Shown here piece by piece: positions 1-8,603 of a stretch of DNA of 64,000 bases. The notes below the pieces were generated by a model. That model searched no databases. It saw only the letters and a program-made list of their open reading frames with translations, and was not told where the DNA came from. The stretch is taken from the NCBI RefSeq assembly GCF_014649375.1, contig NZ_BMSX01000002.1:442619-506618 (forward strand), read 5' to 3'. This DNA is from Streptomyces aurantiogriseus. GTDB lineage: Bacteria > Actinomycetota > Actinomycetes > Streptomycetales > Streptomycetaceae. Each line of letters begins with the position of its first letter. Position 1 is the first letter of the stretch. The position numbers and the translations under genes were made by a program.

Positions 1-1103
1 ATCGCGCGGAACATGGCCCGGGCGAGGTGCGCGCCGGCGCACCGGTGCGATCCGATCCCGAAGCTGAGGTGCCGGCCGGCGTCGCGGTCCAGTCGTACCT
101 GCTCGGGGTCGGGGAACACGGCGGGGTCGTGGTTCGCGGCGACCCACGGGATCAGCACCCGGTCGCCCGCGTGCATCGGGCAGCCACCGACCTCGACGTC
201 CTGGGTGACCGTGCGCGCCATCGACTGCGACGGGGCGAACGCGCGGAGGAACTCCTCGGTCGCGGTGTCCAGCAGATCGGGGGAGTCGATCAGCCGCTGG
301 CGCTGCTCGGGGTGGCGAGCGAGGTGGACGAGGGTCGATCCGGTCAGGGAGGTGGTGGTGTCGACGCCGCCGGCGATGAGCAGGCCGATCACCGACACCA
401 GCTCGTCCTCGCCGAACTCGCTGCCGTCGTCGTGCCGGGCGGCCACCAGCGTGCTGACCCCGTCGGGCCTCGGCTCCACCCGCCGCTCGGCGATCAGCTC
501 GCGGATGCGCTGGTCCATGTAGGCCAGTCCGGCGGCCCCCCTCGCGGCGCGCTCGCTGCCGGCCGGTGCGGCGAAGATGTCGTGGATCGGCCCGGCGAGC
601 TTCGCCCAGTCCTCCTCGGGGAAACCGAGCCAGTCCAAAGTCACCGCGGCCGGCAGCGGGTTGGTGAGGTCGCGCACGAGGTCACAGGAGCCGAGCTCGA
701 TGAACTCGTCCACGATGCGGGCGGCGTGGCGCTCGATCATGGGGACCAAGTGCTCGACCGCCTCCGGGGTCAGCAGCGGGTTGATCAGTTTCCGGTACTC
801 GGTCGACCTCGGCGGGTCGAGCTCGATCGGATACTGCTCCAGCCCGGGTCCTTTGGGGATGACGATGCCGACGCCCTGGCCGCCGTGGTCGCTGCGGGCC
901 GAGGAGAACGTCTCGTCGTCGCGGGCGATGCGGGCCACGTCGGCGTACCGCGTCGTGTAGTGGAAGCCGCCGTGGGCGGCGGAGCGGCCCACCGGGCAGC
1001 TCTCGCGGAAACGCGCGTAGTAGGCGACCGGGTCGGCGTTGGCCTCGTCGGAATGGTGGTCGAAGTCGGTGTCGGCGGGCATGAAGTCGGTGTCGGCGGA
1101 CAT
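1..1103 (-). CDS. cytochrome P450 (3' end cut by window edge)
   Basis: Heme-thiolate monooxygenase; about 367 residues are visible from an ATG at 1103, and the last few dozen residues lie outside the window. Seen: I-helix AGGVDTTTS, the ExxR motif in TEEFLRAF, and the heme-binding loop FGIGSHRCAG with its cysteine ligand close to the window edge. These are the hallmarks of a soluble bacterial class I P450, which needs a ferredoxin and a reductase; such a pair sits at 24.7-26.0 kb. It lies 153 nt downstream of an aryl-alcohol dehydrogenase on the same strand, so a role in oxidising a hydrophobic or aromatic substrate in the same pathway is inferred. The exact substrate cannot be read from the sequence. 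Confidence 0.93.
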   Translation of the reverse strand, partial: MSADTDFMPADTDFDHHSDEANADPVAYYARFRESCPVGRSAAHGGFHYTTRYADVARIARDDETFSSARSDHGGQGVGIVIPKGPGLEQYPIELDPPRSTEYRKLINPLLTPEAVEHLVPMIERHAARIVDEFIELGSCDLVRDLTNPLPAAVTLDWLGFPEEDWAKLAGPIHDIFAAPAGSERAARGAAGLAYMDQRIRELIAERRVEPRPDGVSTLVAARHDDGSEFGEDELVSVIGLLIAGGVDTTTSLTGSTLVHLARHPEQRQRLIDSPDLLDTATEEFLRAFAPSQSMARTVTQDVEVGGCPMHAGDRVLIPWVAANHDPAVFPDPEQVRLDRDAGRHLSFGIGSHRCAGAHLARAMFRA

Positions 1104-1198
1104 GGTGGGCACGCTCCACGTGCTCGGGCCTTGTGCGCGGTGTTGTCCGGCCGCGCCACCGGATGTCTGACATGCCTCAGGCGTCGGCCACCCTAAGG

Positions 1199-1229
1199 TG
1201 TCTCGCCGCGTGCGACAACGTCTCATGGA
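1199..1229. promoter_or_regulatory. possible operator-like cluster between dehydrogenase and P450
   Basis: In the 153 nt gap, TCTCGCC (1201-1207), TGCGA and a second GTCTC lie close together. They resemble the TCTCGCA/TGCGAGA half-sites found at other island promoters. The match is imperfect and no clear -35/-10 pair was recognised here, so this is the weakest member of the set. Confidence 0.25.
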
Positions 1230-1256
1230 AGGCGCTCAGAGCCTCGTGGAAGACGA

Positions 1257-2339
1257 TCAGAAGGTCAGTACGGCTTTGCCGACCGCGCCGGACCGGACGG
1301 CCGCGACGGCCTCGTCGATCTGCTCGAACGGGAAGTAGGTGATCATCTTCTCGACCGGGAACCGGCCCTTGGCGTTGAGCGCGAGCAGCTGCGGCAGAAA
1401 CAGCTGCGGCAGGCTGGACCCGGCGATGATGCCGGTGACGGAGCGCCCGTTGAGGATGCTGCGCCATTCGAAGCTCATCGACTCGCTGGGGCCGATACCG
1501 ATGACACCGGCGCGACCGAGCGGTCCCAGAGCCTCCACCGCGGTGCGCAGGACGTCCTCGCGTCCCGTCGTGTCGATCACGAAGTCGAAGCCCTCGGGGA
1601 CGAGGGCGGCCAGCTGCCCGGCGGTGTCCCCGGCCGAGGAGTCGACGGTGTGCGTGGCGCCGAAGCCGCGGGCCGCCTCGAGCTTGGCCGGGTTCACGTC
1701 GACGGCGGCGACGACCGCGCAACTGCTCAAGCCGGCGGCGATGATGGCGGCCACGCCGACAGCCCCGGCCCCGAACACCGCGATCGACTGGCCGGGGCGC
1801 GGCTGCAGCACGTTGAGCACGCCGCCGGCTCCGGTCTGGAAGCCGCATCCGAAGGGGCCGGCCCGCAGCAGGTCCAGTGACGGGTCGATCTTCACGACCG
1901 CCCGCTCCGGTGCGACGGCGTGACTGGCGAACGATGACTGGCCCAGGAAGTGGGCGTTGACCTCCCGCCCCTGGTGGGTCACCGCGGTGGAGCCGTCGGG
2001 CCGGCGGCCGGAGAAGTTCACCGCGTCGAAGCTGCGACAGTAGGCGGGCGAGCCGGTGCGGCACAGCGCGCACGTGCCGCAGGACGCGAAGGACATGGTG
2101 ACGTGGTCGCCCGGGCGTACGGAGGTGACGTGTGCGCCGACCTTCTCGACGACACCCGACCCTTCGTGCCCGAGCAGCGCGGGCGTGGGGAAGAAGTTGG
2201 CGAACTCGAGGTCGGTACCGCAGATGCCGACTGCGGCGACGCGGACGAGCACCTCGTCGGCGCGGGGTTCGTCCAGGTCCACCTCGGTCAGGACGAACGG
2301 CTTGCCGGGTTGCTCCAGCAGAGCGGCGGTGGCGCGCAC
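1257..2339 (-). CDS. zinc-dependent aryl-alcohol dehydrogenase (XylB-like MDR)
   Basis: NAD-dependent oxidation of an aromatic or allylic alcohol to the aldehyde; 360 residues. The GTG start at 2339 is chosen because a GAGGAGG site (2344-2350) lies 4 nt upstream and the protein then begins at the usual MDR N-terminus. Seen: catalytic zinc region VGICGTDLEF and GHEGSG, a structural zinc cysteine cluster SCGTCALCRTGSPAYC, and the nucleotide-binding stretch VFGAGAVGVAA. The segment GCGFQTGAGGVLNVL is typical of the benzyl-alcohol dehydrogenase group. The divergent neighbour is an aldehyde dehydrogenase, so the pair would convert alcohol to acid. It shares the 74-nt intergenic region and its operator half-sites. 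Confidence 0.9.
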   Translation of the reverse strand: MRATAALLEQPGKPFVLTEVDLDEPRADEVLVRVAAVGICGTDLEFANFFPTPALLGHEGSGVVEKVGAHVTSVRPGDHVTMSFASCGTCALCRTGSPAYCRSFDAVNFSGRRPDGSTAVTHQGREVNAHFLGQSSFASHAVAPERAVVKIDPSLDLLRAGPFGCGFQTGAGGVLNVLQPRPGQSIAVFGAGAVGVAAIIAAGLSSCAVVAAVDVNPAKLEAARGFGATHTVDSSAGDTAGQLAALVPEGFDFVIDTTGREDVLRTAVEALGPLGRAGVIGIGPSESMSFEWRSILNGRSVTGIIAGSSLPQLFLPQLLALNAKGRFPVEKMITYFPFEQIDEAVAAVRSGAVGKAVLTF

Positions 2340-2362
2340 AGGGCCTCCTCTATGCCTCACAA

Positions 2363-2405
2363 AGCGAGACCGCATATTGACATGCGTGACAAGGTCGGTC
2401 AAGGT
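2363..2405 (+). promoter_or_regulatory. promoter of the aldehyde dehydrogenase gene with operator half-sites; leaderless
   Basis: TTGACA at 2377-2382, 17 nt spacing, then CAAGGT at 2400-2405; the ATG follows 7 nt later at 2413 and has no Shine-Dalgarno sequence, so the transcript is probably leaderless. AGCGAGA (2363-2369) and the imperfect palindrome GCATattgacATGC overlap the -35 box. The stretch CGCATGTCAATATGC on the other strand is also present in the promoter near 17.79 kb, which argues for one shared regulator. Confidence 0.6.
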
Positions 2406-2412
2406 ACCCCCC

Positions 2413-3861
2413 ATGGCGGCTGTTGACTTCCCTTCTTCCCAGCACTTCATCGACGGCGAGTGGGTCGCGGCCCGCGACGGCGGCAGGCTCGACGTCCTCG
2501 ATCCGGCGACGCGACAGGTGATCACCCAGGTGGCCCGGGCAGGCGCAGCCGATGTCGAGGACGCGGTGGCTGCGGCACGCCGCGCCTTTCCTGCCTGGGC
2601 GGCGACCAATCCGAGCGAGCGCGGAGCACTGATCCGGCGCTGGGCCGACCTCGTCATCGCCGAGGTCGAAGCCCTCGCGGCGGTCGAGGCCCAGGACGTG
2701 GGCAAGCCACTGTCGGGCGGCCGGACGAACATCTACATCGCGCACGGCATCATCGACTACTTCGCCGGCGCGGCCGACAAACTGACTGGCGTCACGCTGC
2801 CCACCCGCAGCCCCGACTACCTGGGCTACACGGTGCACGAGCCGTACGGTGTGTGCGCCGTCGTGATCCCGTGGAACGTTCCCGCCGTGCTCACCGCCGC
2901 GAACGTCGCGCCGGCGCTCGCCGCGGGCAACACGGTCGTGCTCAAGCCGTCCGAGATCGCGCCGCTGGCACCGTTCGCACTCGTAGAGCTCGCCCGCCGC
3001 GCCGGCTTCCCGCCGGGAGTGATCAACGTCGTCGCGGGCCTCGGCCCGGAGACGGGCGTCGCACTCACCACGCACCCGGGCGTCGACCACATCAGCTTCG
3101 TCGGCTCCACCGCCACCGGGCGGGCGATCATGGCGGCCGCCGCACAGAACCTCGTCCCGGTGAAGCTGGAACTCGGCGGCAAGTCACCGAACGTGCTCTT
3201 CGCCGACGCCGACCTCGACACGGCGATCCCCGCGATCGTCGCCTCCATCACGGAGAACGCGGGCCAGAACTGCTACGCCGGTTCCCGGCTGCTCGTCGAG
3301 GCCTCGGTGCACGACGAGGTCGTTGAGCGGGTCGCCGACGGCATGGCCGCCGTCAAGACCGGGCCCTGGGACGCCGACCTGGACATGGGGCCGCTGGTCA
3401 GTGCCGCGCAGTTCGCCCGCGTCAGCGGCTTCCTCGAGGAGGCGCCTCGCGAGGGGGCCCGGCTGGTCACGGGTGGCACGCCCAGCGGCGACGGATGGTT
3501 CGTCCGGCCGACCGTCTACGACCGTGTGGATGCGGGCATGCGTATCGCCCGCGAGGAGGTCTTCGGCCCGGTTCTCGCGGTGCAGTCGTTCCGCGACACC
3601 GCCGAGGCGACCGAGCTGATGAACGCCTCCGACTTCGGTCTGCTGGCGTGCATCTGGACCAACGACGTCTCCCGGGCACTGCGGCTGGCGAAGGACGTCC
3701 GCTCCGGGCAGGTGGCGGTCAACCAGTTCCACGACGCGGGTGTGATCGGCTTCCCGTTCAACATGCAGAAGGACAGCGGCTTCAGCCGGGGCGGCGGGTA
3801 CGCGGCGCTGCGCGAGTACACCCAGGAGAAGGGCGTGGCCATCCGGCTGCTGGCCCGCTGA
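2413..3861 (+). CDS. NAD(P)-dependent aldehyde dehydrogenase
   Basis: Oxidises an aldehyde to the carboxylic acid; 482 residues, full length for the ALDH superfamily. Catalytic Cys287 sits in ENAGQNCYAG and general base Glu253 in LELGGKSPN. The cofactor region IPWNVP and FVGSTATGR is present. The ATG at 2413 is preferred over upstream starts because the protein then begins like its relatives and the promoter -10 box ends only 7 nt before it. It is divergent from the aryl-alcohol dehydrogenase, and together they would take an aromatic alcohol to the acid. A PucR regulator follows after 10 nt in the same direction. Confidence 0.92.
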   Translation: MAAVDFPSSQHFIDGEWVAARDGGRLDVLDPATRQVITQVARAGAADVEDAVAAARRAFPAWAATNPSERGALIRRWADLVIAEVEALAAVEAQDVGKPLSGGRTNIYIAHGIIDYFAGAADKLTGVTLPTRSPDYLGYTVHEPYGVCAVVIPWNVPAVLTAANVAPALAAGNTVVLKPSEIAPLAPFALVELARRAGFPPGVINVVAGLGPETGVALTTHPGVDHISFVGSTATGRAIMAAAAQNLVPVKLELGGKSPNVLFADADLDTAIPAIVASITENAGQNCYAGSRLLVEASVHDEVVERVADGMAAVKTGPWDADLDMGPLVSAAQFARVSGFLEEAPREGARLVTGGTPSGDGWFVRPTVYDRVDAGMRIAREEVFGPVLAVQSFRDTAEATELMNASDFGLLACIWTNDVSRALRLAKDVRSGQVAVNQFHDAGVIGFPFNMQKDSGFSRGGGYAALREYTQEKGVAIRLLAR

Positions 3862-3871
3862 GACCGACACC

Positions 3872-5071
3872 ATGACAACCATCGCCGGGCCGCGGTCGGA
3901 ACCGGCCCGGGAAGGACCGGAGCCGGACGTCTCACCTGCCGTTCTGGAGCGGGAACTGACCGAGGCCGTGCTGGCCGGCGCCGCACGCTCGGACGTGCTC
4001 CACACGCTTCGCCGGGCAACCGGCCGGCAGGTGCGCCTGCTGTCCGCGGAAGGCGCGCCGCTGGAGACCACCGACGGCGGCGCGGGCGTGCCGGCGGCGG
4101 TGGCCGACGCCGTGCTCGCTGAAGCGACCGGGCCGGTGGTCCACACGCTGGACGGGCTGCCGGCCACGGCCCTGCCCGTGCGTGCGGGGACGACGGTGGC
4201 CGGTGTGCTGCTGACCGTCGGTCCCGGTGATCCGCGCGTGCGGGCGCTGACCGGTGCCGCCGTCACCGCACTTCTCATCGACGCCGTACGCACGGGGGAG
4301 GGCACTGCTGAGGTCTCGTCGCAGCACACACCGGCCGGCGTCATCGACGCGCTGCGGTCAGGGACGGTGACGCCCTCCGTGTGCGCGGCGGCCGCGGCAC
4401 TGGGGATCGATCTGCGGCGCCCGCCGGCCGGTGCCGTACTGCACTACAAGGGTTCCCGCTCGCGCGCCTGGTCCACCGCCCTCGCCTGGCTTGAGCACCC
4501 GGTGCTGCAGGTGGGGCGCACCGCGTGGACGGTGGTGCCGGACGAGGCCGTGCTCACCCGCCTGAGGGACCGGCTGTGTCTCACGACCGGCGACGACTCC
4601 GCCGACCACGTCATGGCGGCGAGCGGCTCCCACCCCGACTCACCCACAGGTCTGGCCCGCTCCTTCACCGAGGCCGAAAGACTGCTCGGCCTTGCCCGGA
4701 CCCAGAAGGTCCCCGTCCTCACCTTCGACCGCTGCGGGGTCGTCCAGGTGCTTCTGCCCCTCCCCCATGCGCAGCTCGAGGCTTACGCCGAGGCGCACCT
4801 CGGGCCGATCCGGCAGCGTCCGGAGCTGATGGCGACCCTGCGTGCCTGGCTTGCCGAGAGAGGCAGTCGGCAGAGCGTCTCCGCCCAACTCCATCTGCAC
4901 CGCAACTCGGTGGGCTACCGGGTGCGCCAGATCAAGAGCTTCCTGGGCACCGACCCCCTGCTTCCCGCAGTGTCGGCACAGCTGCACCTGGCGCTCGCGG
5001 CCCTGGATCTGCTCGCCGCCGACGAACAGCGGCTGCGCGGCGACGACGAGCCGGTGTCGGCGGGGCGCTGA
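3872..5071 (+). CDS. PucR/CdaR-family transcriptional regulator
   Basis: 399 residues. The C-terminal segment (about residues 320-365), with LRAWLAERGSRQSVSAQLHL and HRNSVGYRVRQIKSFLG, is the helix-turn-helix typical of the PucR C-terminal domain. The central part shows the GGDEF-like fold region, with an FTEAERLLGLA segment usual in this family. The N-terminal third is poorly conserved and is probably the sensing part. Members usually activate catabolic genes when a pathway metabolite is present. It sits 10 nt after the aldehyde dehydrogenase stop with no own ribosome site, so it is probably co-transcribed. Its target is not shown by the sequence. Confidence 0.82.
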   Translation: MTTIAGPRSEPAREGPEPDVSPAVLERELTEAVLAGAARSDVLHTLRRATGRQVRLLSAEGAPLETTDGGAGVPAAVADAVLAEATGPVVHTLDGLPATALPVRAGTTVAGVLLTVGPGDPRVRALTGAAVTALLIDAVRTGEGTAEVSSQHTPAGVIDALRSGTVTPSVCAAAAALGIDLRRPPAGAVLHYKGSRSRAWSTALAWLEHPVLQVGRTAWTVVPDEAVLTRLRDRLCLTTGDDSADHVMAASGSHPDSPTGLARSFTEAERLLGLARTQKVPVLTFDRCGVVQVLLPLPHAQLEAYAEAHLGPIRQRPELMATLRAWLAERGSRQSVSAQLHLHRNSVGYRVRQIKSFLGTDPLLPAVSAQLHLALAALDLLAADEQRLRGDDEPVSAGR

Positions 5072-5090
5072 GCGCCGTACGCAGCGCCCC
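5062..5090 (+). terminator. stem-loop at the end of the PucR gene
   Basis: GGGGCGCT (5062-5069) and AGCGCCCC (5083-5090) form an 8-bp GC stem around a 13-nt loop that overlaps the stop codon. It has no U tract, as is usual in Streptomyces. Confidence 0.45.
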
Positions 5091-5357
5091 CGCGTGCCAC
5101 GGACGCTGTACGCCGCGCCGCCGCCCGGACGATGCAGTCCCGTGCGCTCTCTCGGCGGAGACGGCAGTGGACGAGCGCTCGGCTGAGGCGAGTTGAAACC
5201 CAGTCCGGCCAAAGCGCCGTCGCCGACCCACGGGTTGCGGTGCCTCGATCCGCTGCACCACCTGGCAGGACGCCATCCGCACCCACCTGCCGCGGCCTGG
5301 GCTGTCAGCCCTTGAGTGGGCGATACACCGACGAAACCAAGATGTTCCCCAGGAGCG
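5091..5357. other. intergenic stretch without a recognised gene
   Basis: Together with the flanking promoter and terminator this makes a 376-nt gap. The reading frames here have scattered composition and no homology that I recognise. Confidence 0.5.
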
Positions 5358-5421
5358 TTGACAGCACCCGTCGGCGGAGGCAGAGTACCTCGCAATACGT
5401 ATCACCGCCTCGCAATGCGAG
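5358..5421 (+). promoter_or_regulatory. promoter with two operator half-sites 20 bp apart
   Basis: TTGACA (5358-5363), 17 nt, CAGAGT (5381-5386). Immediately downstream, CTCGCAAT occurs at 5389 and again at 5409, exactly 20 bp apart, and the second copy forms the perfect palindrome CTCGCAATGCGAG (5409-5421). The sites cover the expected transcription start, which fits a repressor. The gene starts at 5448. Confidence 0.65.
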
Positions 5422-5447
5422 ACGACTTAGGGTGAGGAGGCAGCGCG

Positions 5448-6479
5448 GTGCGAGCCATGGTGCAGACCGATTTCGGCGGGCCCGAGGCCGTGTCCCTGCA
5501 GGATGTCCCGGAGCCGGTGTGCGGACCCCGTGACGTCGTCGTCGAGGTCGCGTACTGCGGGCTGAACCGCCTGGACCTGCTGCAGCGCAAGGGGCCGGGC
5601 CTGATCCCCGGCTTCCGCCTTCCGCACGTGCCGGGCATGGACTTCGCCGGGACGGTGGTGGCGACCGGGTCCGCGGTCAGCTCACTCGTCCCCGGTGACC
5701 GGGTCATCGCCGATCCCACCCAGGGCTGCGGCAGTTGCCCCCGGTGCGCCGTGGGCGACCGGGCCTACTGCCCGAGTCCCCGGATCCTCGGCGCCAACGC
5801 CCCCGGAGCACTGGCCGACTATGTACTGGCCTCTGCGGAATCCATTGTTCAGGTTCCCGAATCTCTGCCCCTCGCCGCGGCCGTCACCCTGCCCACCGCC
5901 GCCGCGACCGCGTGGCACGCGGTGCACTCGGTCGGGTCACTCGCCGCCGGTGAGACCCTCGTCGTGCACGCCGGCGCGAGCGCCGTCAGCCTGGCGGCCA
6001 TCGCGCTGGCCAAGCGGGCCGGTGCCTCGGTCGTCGCGTTCGCCGGCACCGAGGCGAAGCGGGACGCGGCCCGCGCGGCCGGTGCCGACCTGGTGCTCCC
6101 CAACGGGGACCCCGACGCGGCGAAGACCGTGTCGGTTTTCACCGGCGGTGCCGGAGCTGATCTGGTCCTGGACCACGTCGGCACCCAGACCTGGCGCACC
6201 TCATTGGACTGTCTGGGCATCCGCGGACGTCTGCTCCTGATGGGCGACACCAGTGGCGACCAGGTTTCGCTCTCGCTCCGAGAGGTCTTCCACCGGGGCC
6301 TGAAACTGCTGGGCACCGGCGGCTACACCTCGGCCGACTTCGTCGCCGCCACGTCGGCCTGCTTCGCCGACGGTCTGCACCTGCCCACCGCCGCCCGGTT
6401 TCCGCTCGAGGATCTGGCCGACGCCTGGGACGTGCTCGCCGCCCGCGAGACGATCGGCAAGGTCGTGATCGAGCCATGA
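5448..6479 (+). CDS. zinc-binding MDR dehydrogenase (quinone oxidoreductase/alcohol dehydrogenase type)
   Basis: 343-residue medium-chain dehydrogenase. The GTG start at 5448 has GAGGAGG 7 nt upstream (5434-5440). Seen: GLNRLDLLQRKG, PGMDFAGTV, a zinc-type cysteine cluster CGSCPRCAVGDRAYC, and a cofactor-binding part VVHAGASAVSLAAIALAK. The GxGxxG-type loop is unusual (HAGASAVS). The cysteine cluster places it nearer alcohol dehydrogenases than zeta-crystallins. The first gene of an operon, it overlaps the next gene by ATGA. The substrate is unknown; the context suggests a step on an aromatic or heterocyclic intermediate. Confidence 0.85.
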   Translation: MRAMVQTDFGGPEAVSLQDVPEPVCGPRDVVVEVAYCGLNRLDLLQRKGPGLIPGFRLPHVPGMDFAGTVVATGSAVSSLVPGDRVIADPTQGCGSCPRCAVGDRAYCPSPRILGANAPGALADYVLASAESIVQVPESLPLAAAVTLPTAAATAWHAVHSVGSLAAGETLVVHAGASAVSLAAIALAKRAGASVVAFAGTEAKRDAARAAGADLVLPNGDPDAAKTVSVFTGGAGADLVLDHVGTQTWRTSLDCLGIRGRLLLMGDTSGDQVSLSLREVFHRGLKLLGTGGYTSADFVAATSACFADGLHLPTAARFPLEDLADAWDVLAARETIGKVVIEP

Positions 6480-7855
6480 CCGACCTGCTGATCGTGGGTG
6501 GCGACGTCGTCACGATGGACCCCGCACGACGCGTCCTCACCGGTGCGACGGTCGCCGTCTCCGGAGACCGCATCGCCGCGCTCGGCACGGCCGAGGACCT
6601 GCGTGCCCGCTTCCCGGGTGCGCGGGAGATCGACGCGTCGGGCTGTGTCGTGATCCCGGGCCTGGTCGACGCCCACCAGCACACGACCGTCGACCCCCTC
6701 GTGCGCAGCATGATCCCGGATCACATCGGCTCGCAGGAGTCGATATTCGACTGGATCGTCCCGCTGCACGCCCACGCCGACGGTGACGACGACGAACTTG
6801 CCGCCACCATCACCGCGGTCGACTGCCTGTCCCGGGGCATCACCACCGTGCTGGAGCCGGGAACGGTGGCCTACCCGGAACGAGTCGCCGCGGGACTCGG
6901 CGCCGCAGGTGTCCGCGCGCGGGTCGGCGGCTGGGGCTGGGACGCCGAGGGCGTGCCGTTCGGTGCGCCCGCCGACGAGGTACTCGCCCGGCAGGAGGAC
7001 ATCGTCCGGTCCCTGCCGGTCACCGGTCCGGTCACCGGGTGGGTGACGCTCGTCGGCCACGACCTGGCGAGCGACGAGCTCTTCGCCGGAGCGGCGAGCC
7101 TGGCCGAGCGGCTCGATGTCGGGCTTACCTGGCACATCTCGCCTGGACCTGCCGACATCGAGGCGTACGCCCGGCGCTGCGGGCGCAGGCCAGTGGTCCA
7201 CTTCCGCGAACTCGGAGTACTCGGCCCGCGGCTGCTGCTCGGGCACGCCGTGTGGCTCGACGACGCGGAGACCGACGCGATCCTCGAGACCGGAACCGCG
7301 GTCGCCGCCTGCCCGGGGGCCTACCTGCGTCTCGCCCAGGGGTACACGCGCGCGTCGCGCCATGCCGAACTGGTGCGGAGGGGCGGACGGGTGGCACTGG
7401 GCTGCGACGCGCACAACGCCGGTGACGGCCCGGACGTCCTCCTGGCCGCCTACCTGTTCGCCGCCCTCGAACGCGACCGTGATCTGCCCGACCCGGTCCG
7501 CGCCGAGCAGGCGTTCGCGCTGGCGACGATCGACGGCGCCCGGGCGATCGGTCTCGGGGACCGCATCGGCTCGCTGGAGGTGGGCAAGGCCGCCGACATC
7601 GTCGTCCTCGACGGCGACGACCCCGCCTGGATCCCCCGGGGCGACCTCGCCCGCCAGCTCGTATGGGGTCATGTGTCGCGCACCGTCCGTGACGTGCTGG
7701 TCGACGGCCGCGTGGTCGTCCGCGACCGCCGACCGACCGGCGTCGACCTGGCGGCCGTCGCCGCGGCAGCCGCCGAACGATCCGCCGCCCTCCTGGGGCG
7801 TGCCGGCATCACACCCCGCCCCACCTGGCCCACGGAGCGGGCGGCCGACCGGTAA
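6476..7855 (+). CDS. amidohydrolase, SsnA/TrzN-like deaminase or chlorohydrolase family
   Basis: 459 residues with the metal-dependent amidohydrolase layout: N-terminal beta sandwich, His67-x-His69 in PGLVDAHQHT, a third metal His in WHISPG, the His in LGHAVWLDD, and the catalytic Asp in GCDAHNAGDG. Relatives remove amino or chloro groups from purine-, pyrimidine- and triazine-like rings. It starts at ATG inside the stop of the preceding dehydrogenase, so the two are translationally coupled. The downstream ABC importer is of the nucleoside type, which fits uptake and deamination of an N-heterocycle, though this is inference. Confidence 0.85.
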   Translation: MTDLLIVGGDVVTMDPARRVLTGATVAVSGDRIAALGTAEDLRARFPGAREIDASGCVVIPGLVDAHQHTTVDPLVRSMIPDHIGSQESIFDWIVPLHAHADGDDDELAATITAVDCLSRGITTVLEPGTVAYPERVAAGLGAAGVRARVGGWGWDAEGVPFGAPADEVLARQEDIVRSLPVTGPVTGWVTLVGHDLASDELFAGAASLAERLDVGLTWHISPGPADIEAYARRCGRRPVVHFRELGVLGPRLLLGHAVWLDDAETDAILETGTAVAACPGAYLRLAQGYTRASRHAELVRRGGRVALGCDAHNAGDGPDVLLAAYLFAALERDRDLPDPVRAEQAFALATIDGARAIGLGDRIGSLEVGKAADIVVLDGDDPAWIPRGDLARQLVWGHVSRTVRDVLVDGRVVVRDRRPTGVDLAAVAAAAAERSAALLGRAGITPRPTWPTERAADR

Positions 7856-8603
7856 GGAGACCCGCCGTTGCATGTCATCGACACGTCCGGGCTTTCGCCG
7901 GCGAAGAAGCAGGGCCCGCTGTCGCGACCGACGGTTCCGCGGCCGCCCGACACGATCGATCCGGCGCGTTCCCGACAGAGAGGGCGACGCAGCACCGTAC
8001 GGCTGCTTCGTGCAGGTCAACGAGGGCCGCCGTCGATCGCGGTTCTTCCATGGCGCCCGGCGGCCGGACCCCCGGGCCGAAGGATGCCTGGCTCGACACC
8101 GAGCCACACCGCCGCATCCGTAGCGAACGTCACGAGCGGAGGGGTCGCCGAGCACATCGAGGCGACGCTTCTCGAACACCCCCGTGCGTCAGCGAAATGG
8201 CCATCGCCGACCGGCGACCCCACCCCTTGTGGATCGTCGACACGCCACGCCGTCATCGGCCGACAGCCCCGCCCTCTGGAGTGCCGCGTGCACGAGGCGA
8301 AGCCCGCGGCGGCCACAGCCCCTGCTTCCCGGACGCGCACCTCGCGCTCGCGGAGGCCGTCCGCATCACCACTGCCTTTTCGATCACGTCCGCTCCTGGC
8401 CGCGTGACCCCACCCGGGTCCGAGCGCTCGGGCGGATGGTCTCCCGCGGCTCGTCCGCCGCGGGTGAGGAGCCCCTCTCCCACCAGGACCGTGTCTCCTG
8501 CGCCGAACCCGACCGGGCCGTCGGACCCCGCCGACTGACGCCACCCCCCGATGTCACCACCGCCGCGAAGAGGCGGTGCCACTCAGCGAACGGAAGCACA
8601 CAG
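7856..8603. other. 748-nt gap between the amidohydrolase gene and the ABC importer
   Basis: No recognisable protein was found on either strand; the open frames are rich in Arg, Pro and Ser, as non-coding GC-rich DNA usually is. A TTG at 7868 follows an AGGAGA site (7855-7860), but the resulting 179-residue frame resembles nothing I know and loses codon bias. It may be a decayed gene or a long leader carrying the importer promoter. Confidence 0.4.

Noticed and set aside
27..1196. Long plus-strand open frame over the P450 gene
   Set aside because: It is the antisense of the P450 coding frame, which shows the heme-binding, I-helix and ExxR motifs; long antisense frames are normal in GC-rich genes.
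7868..8407. 179-residue frame after the amidohydrolase gene
   Set aside because: TTG start, no codon bias and low-complexity Arg/Pro/Ser composition; described as a gap instead.
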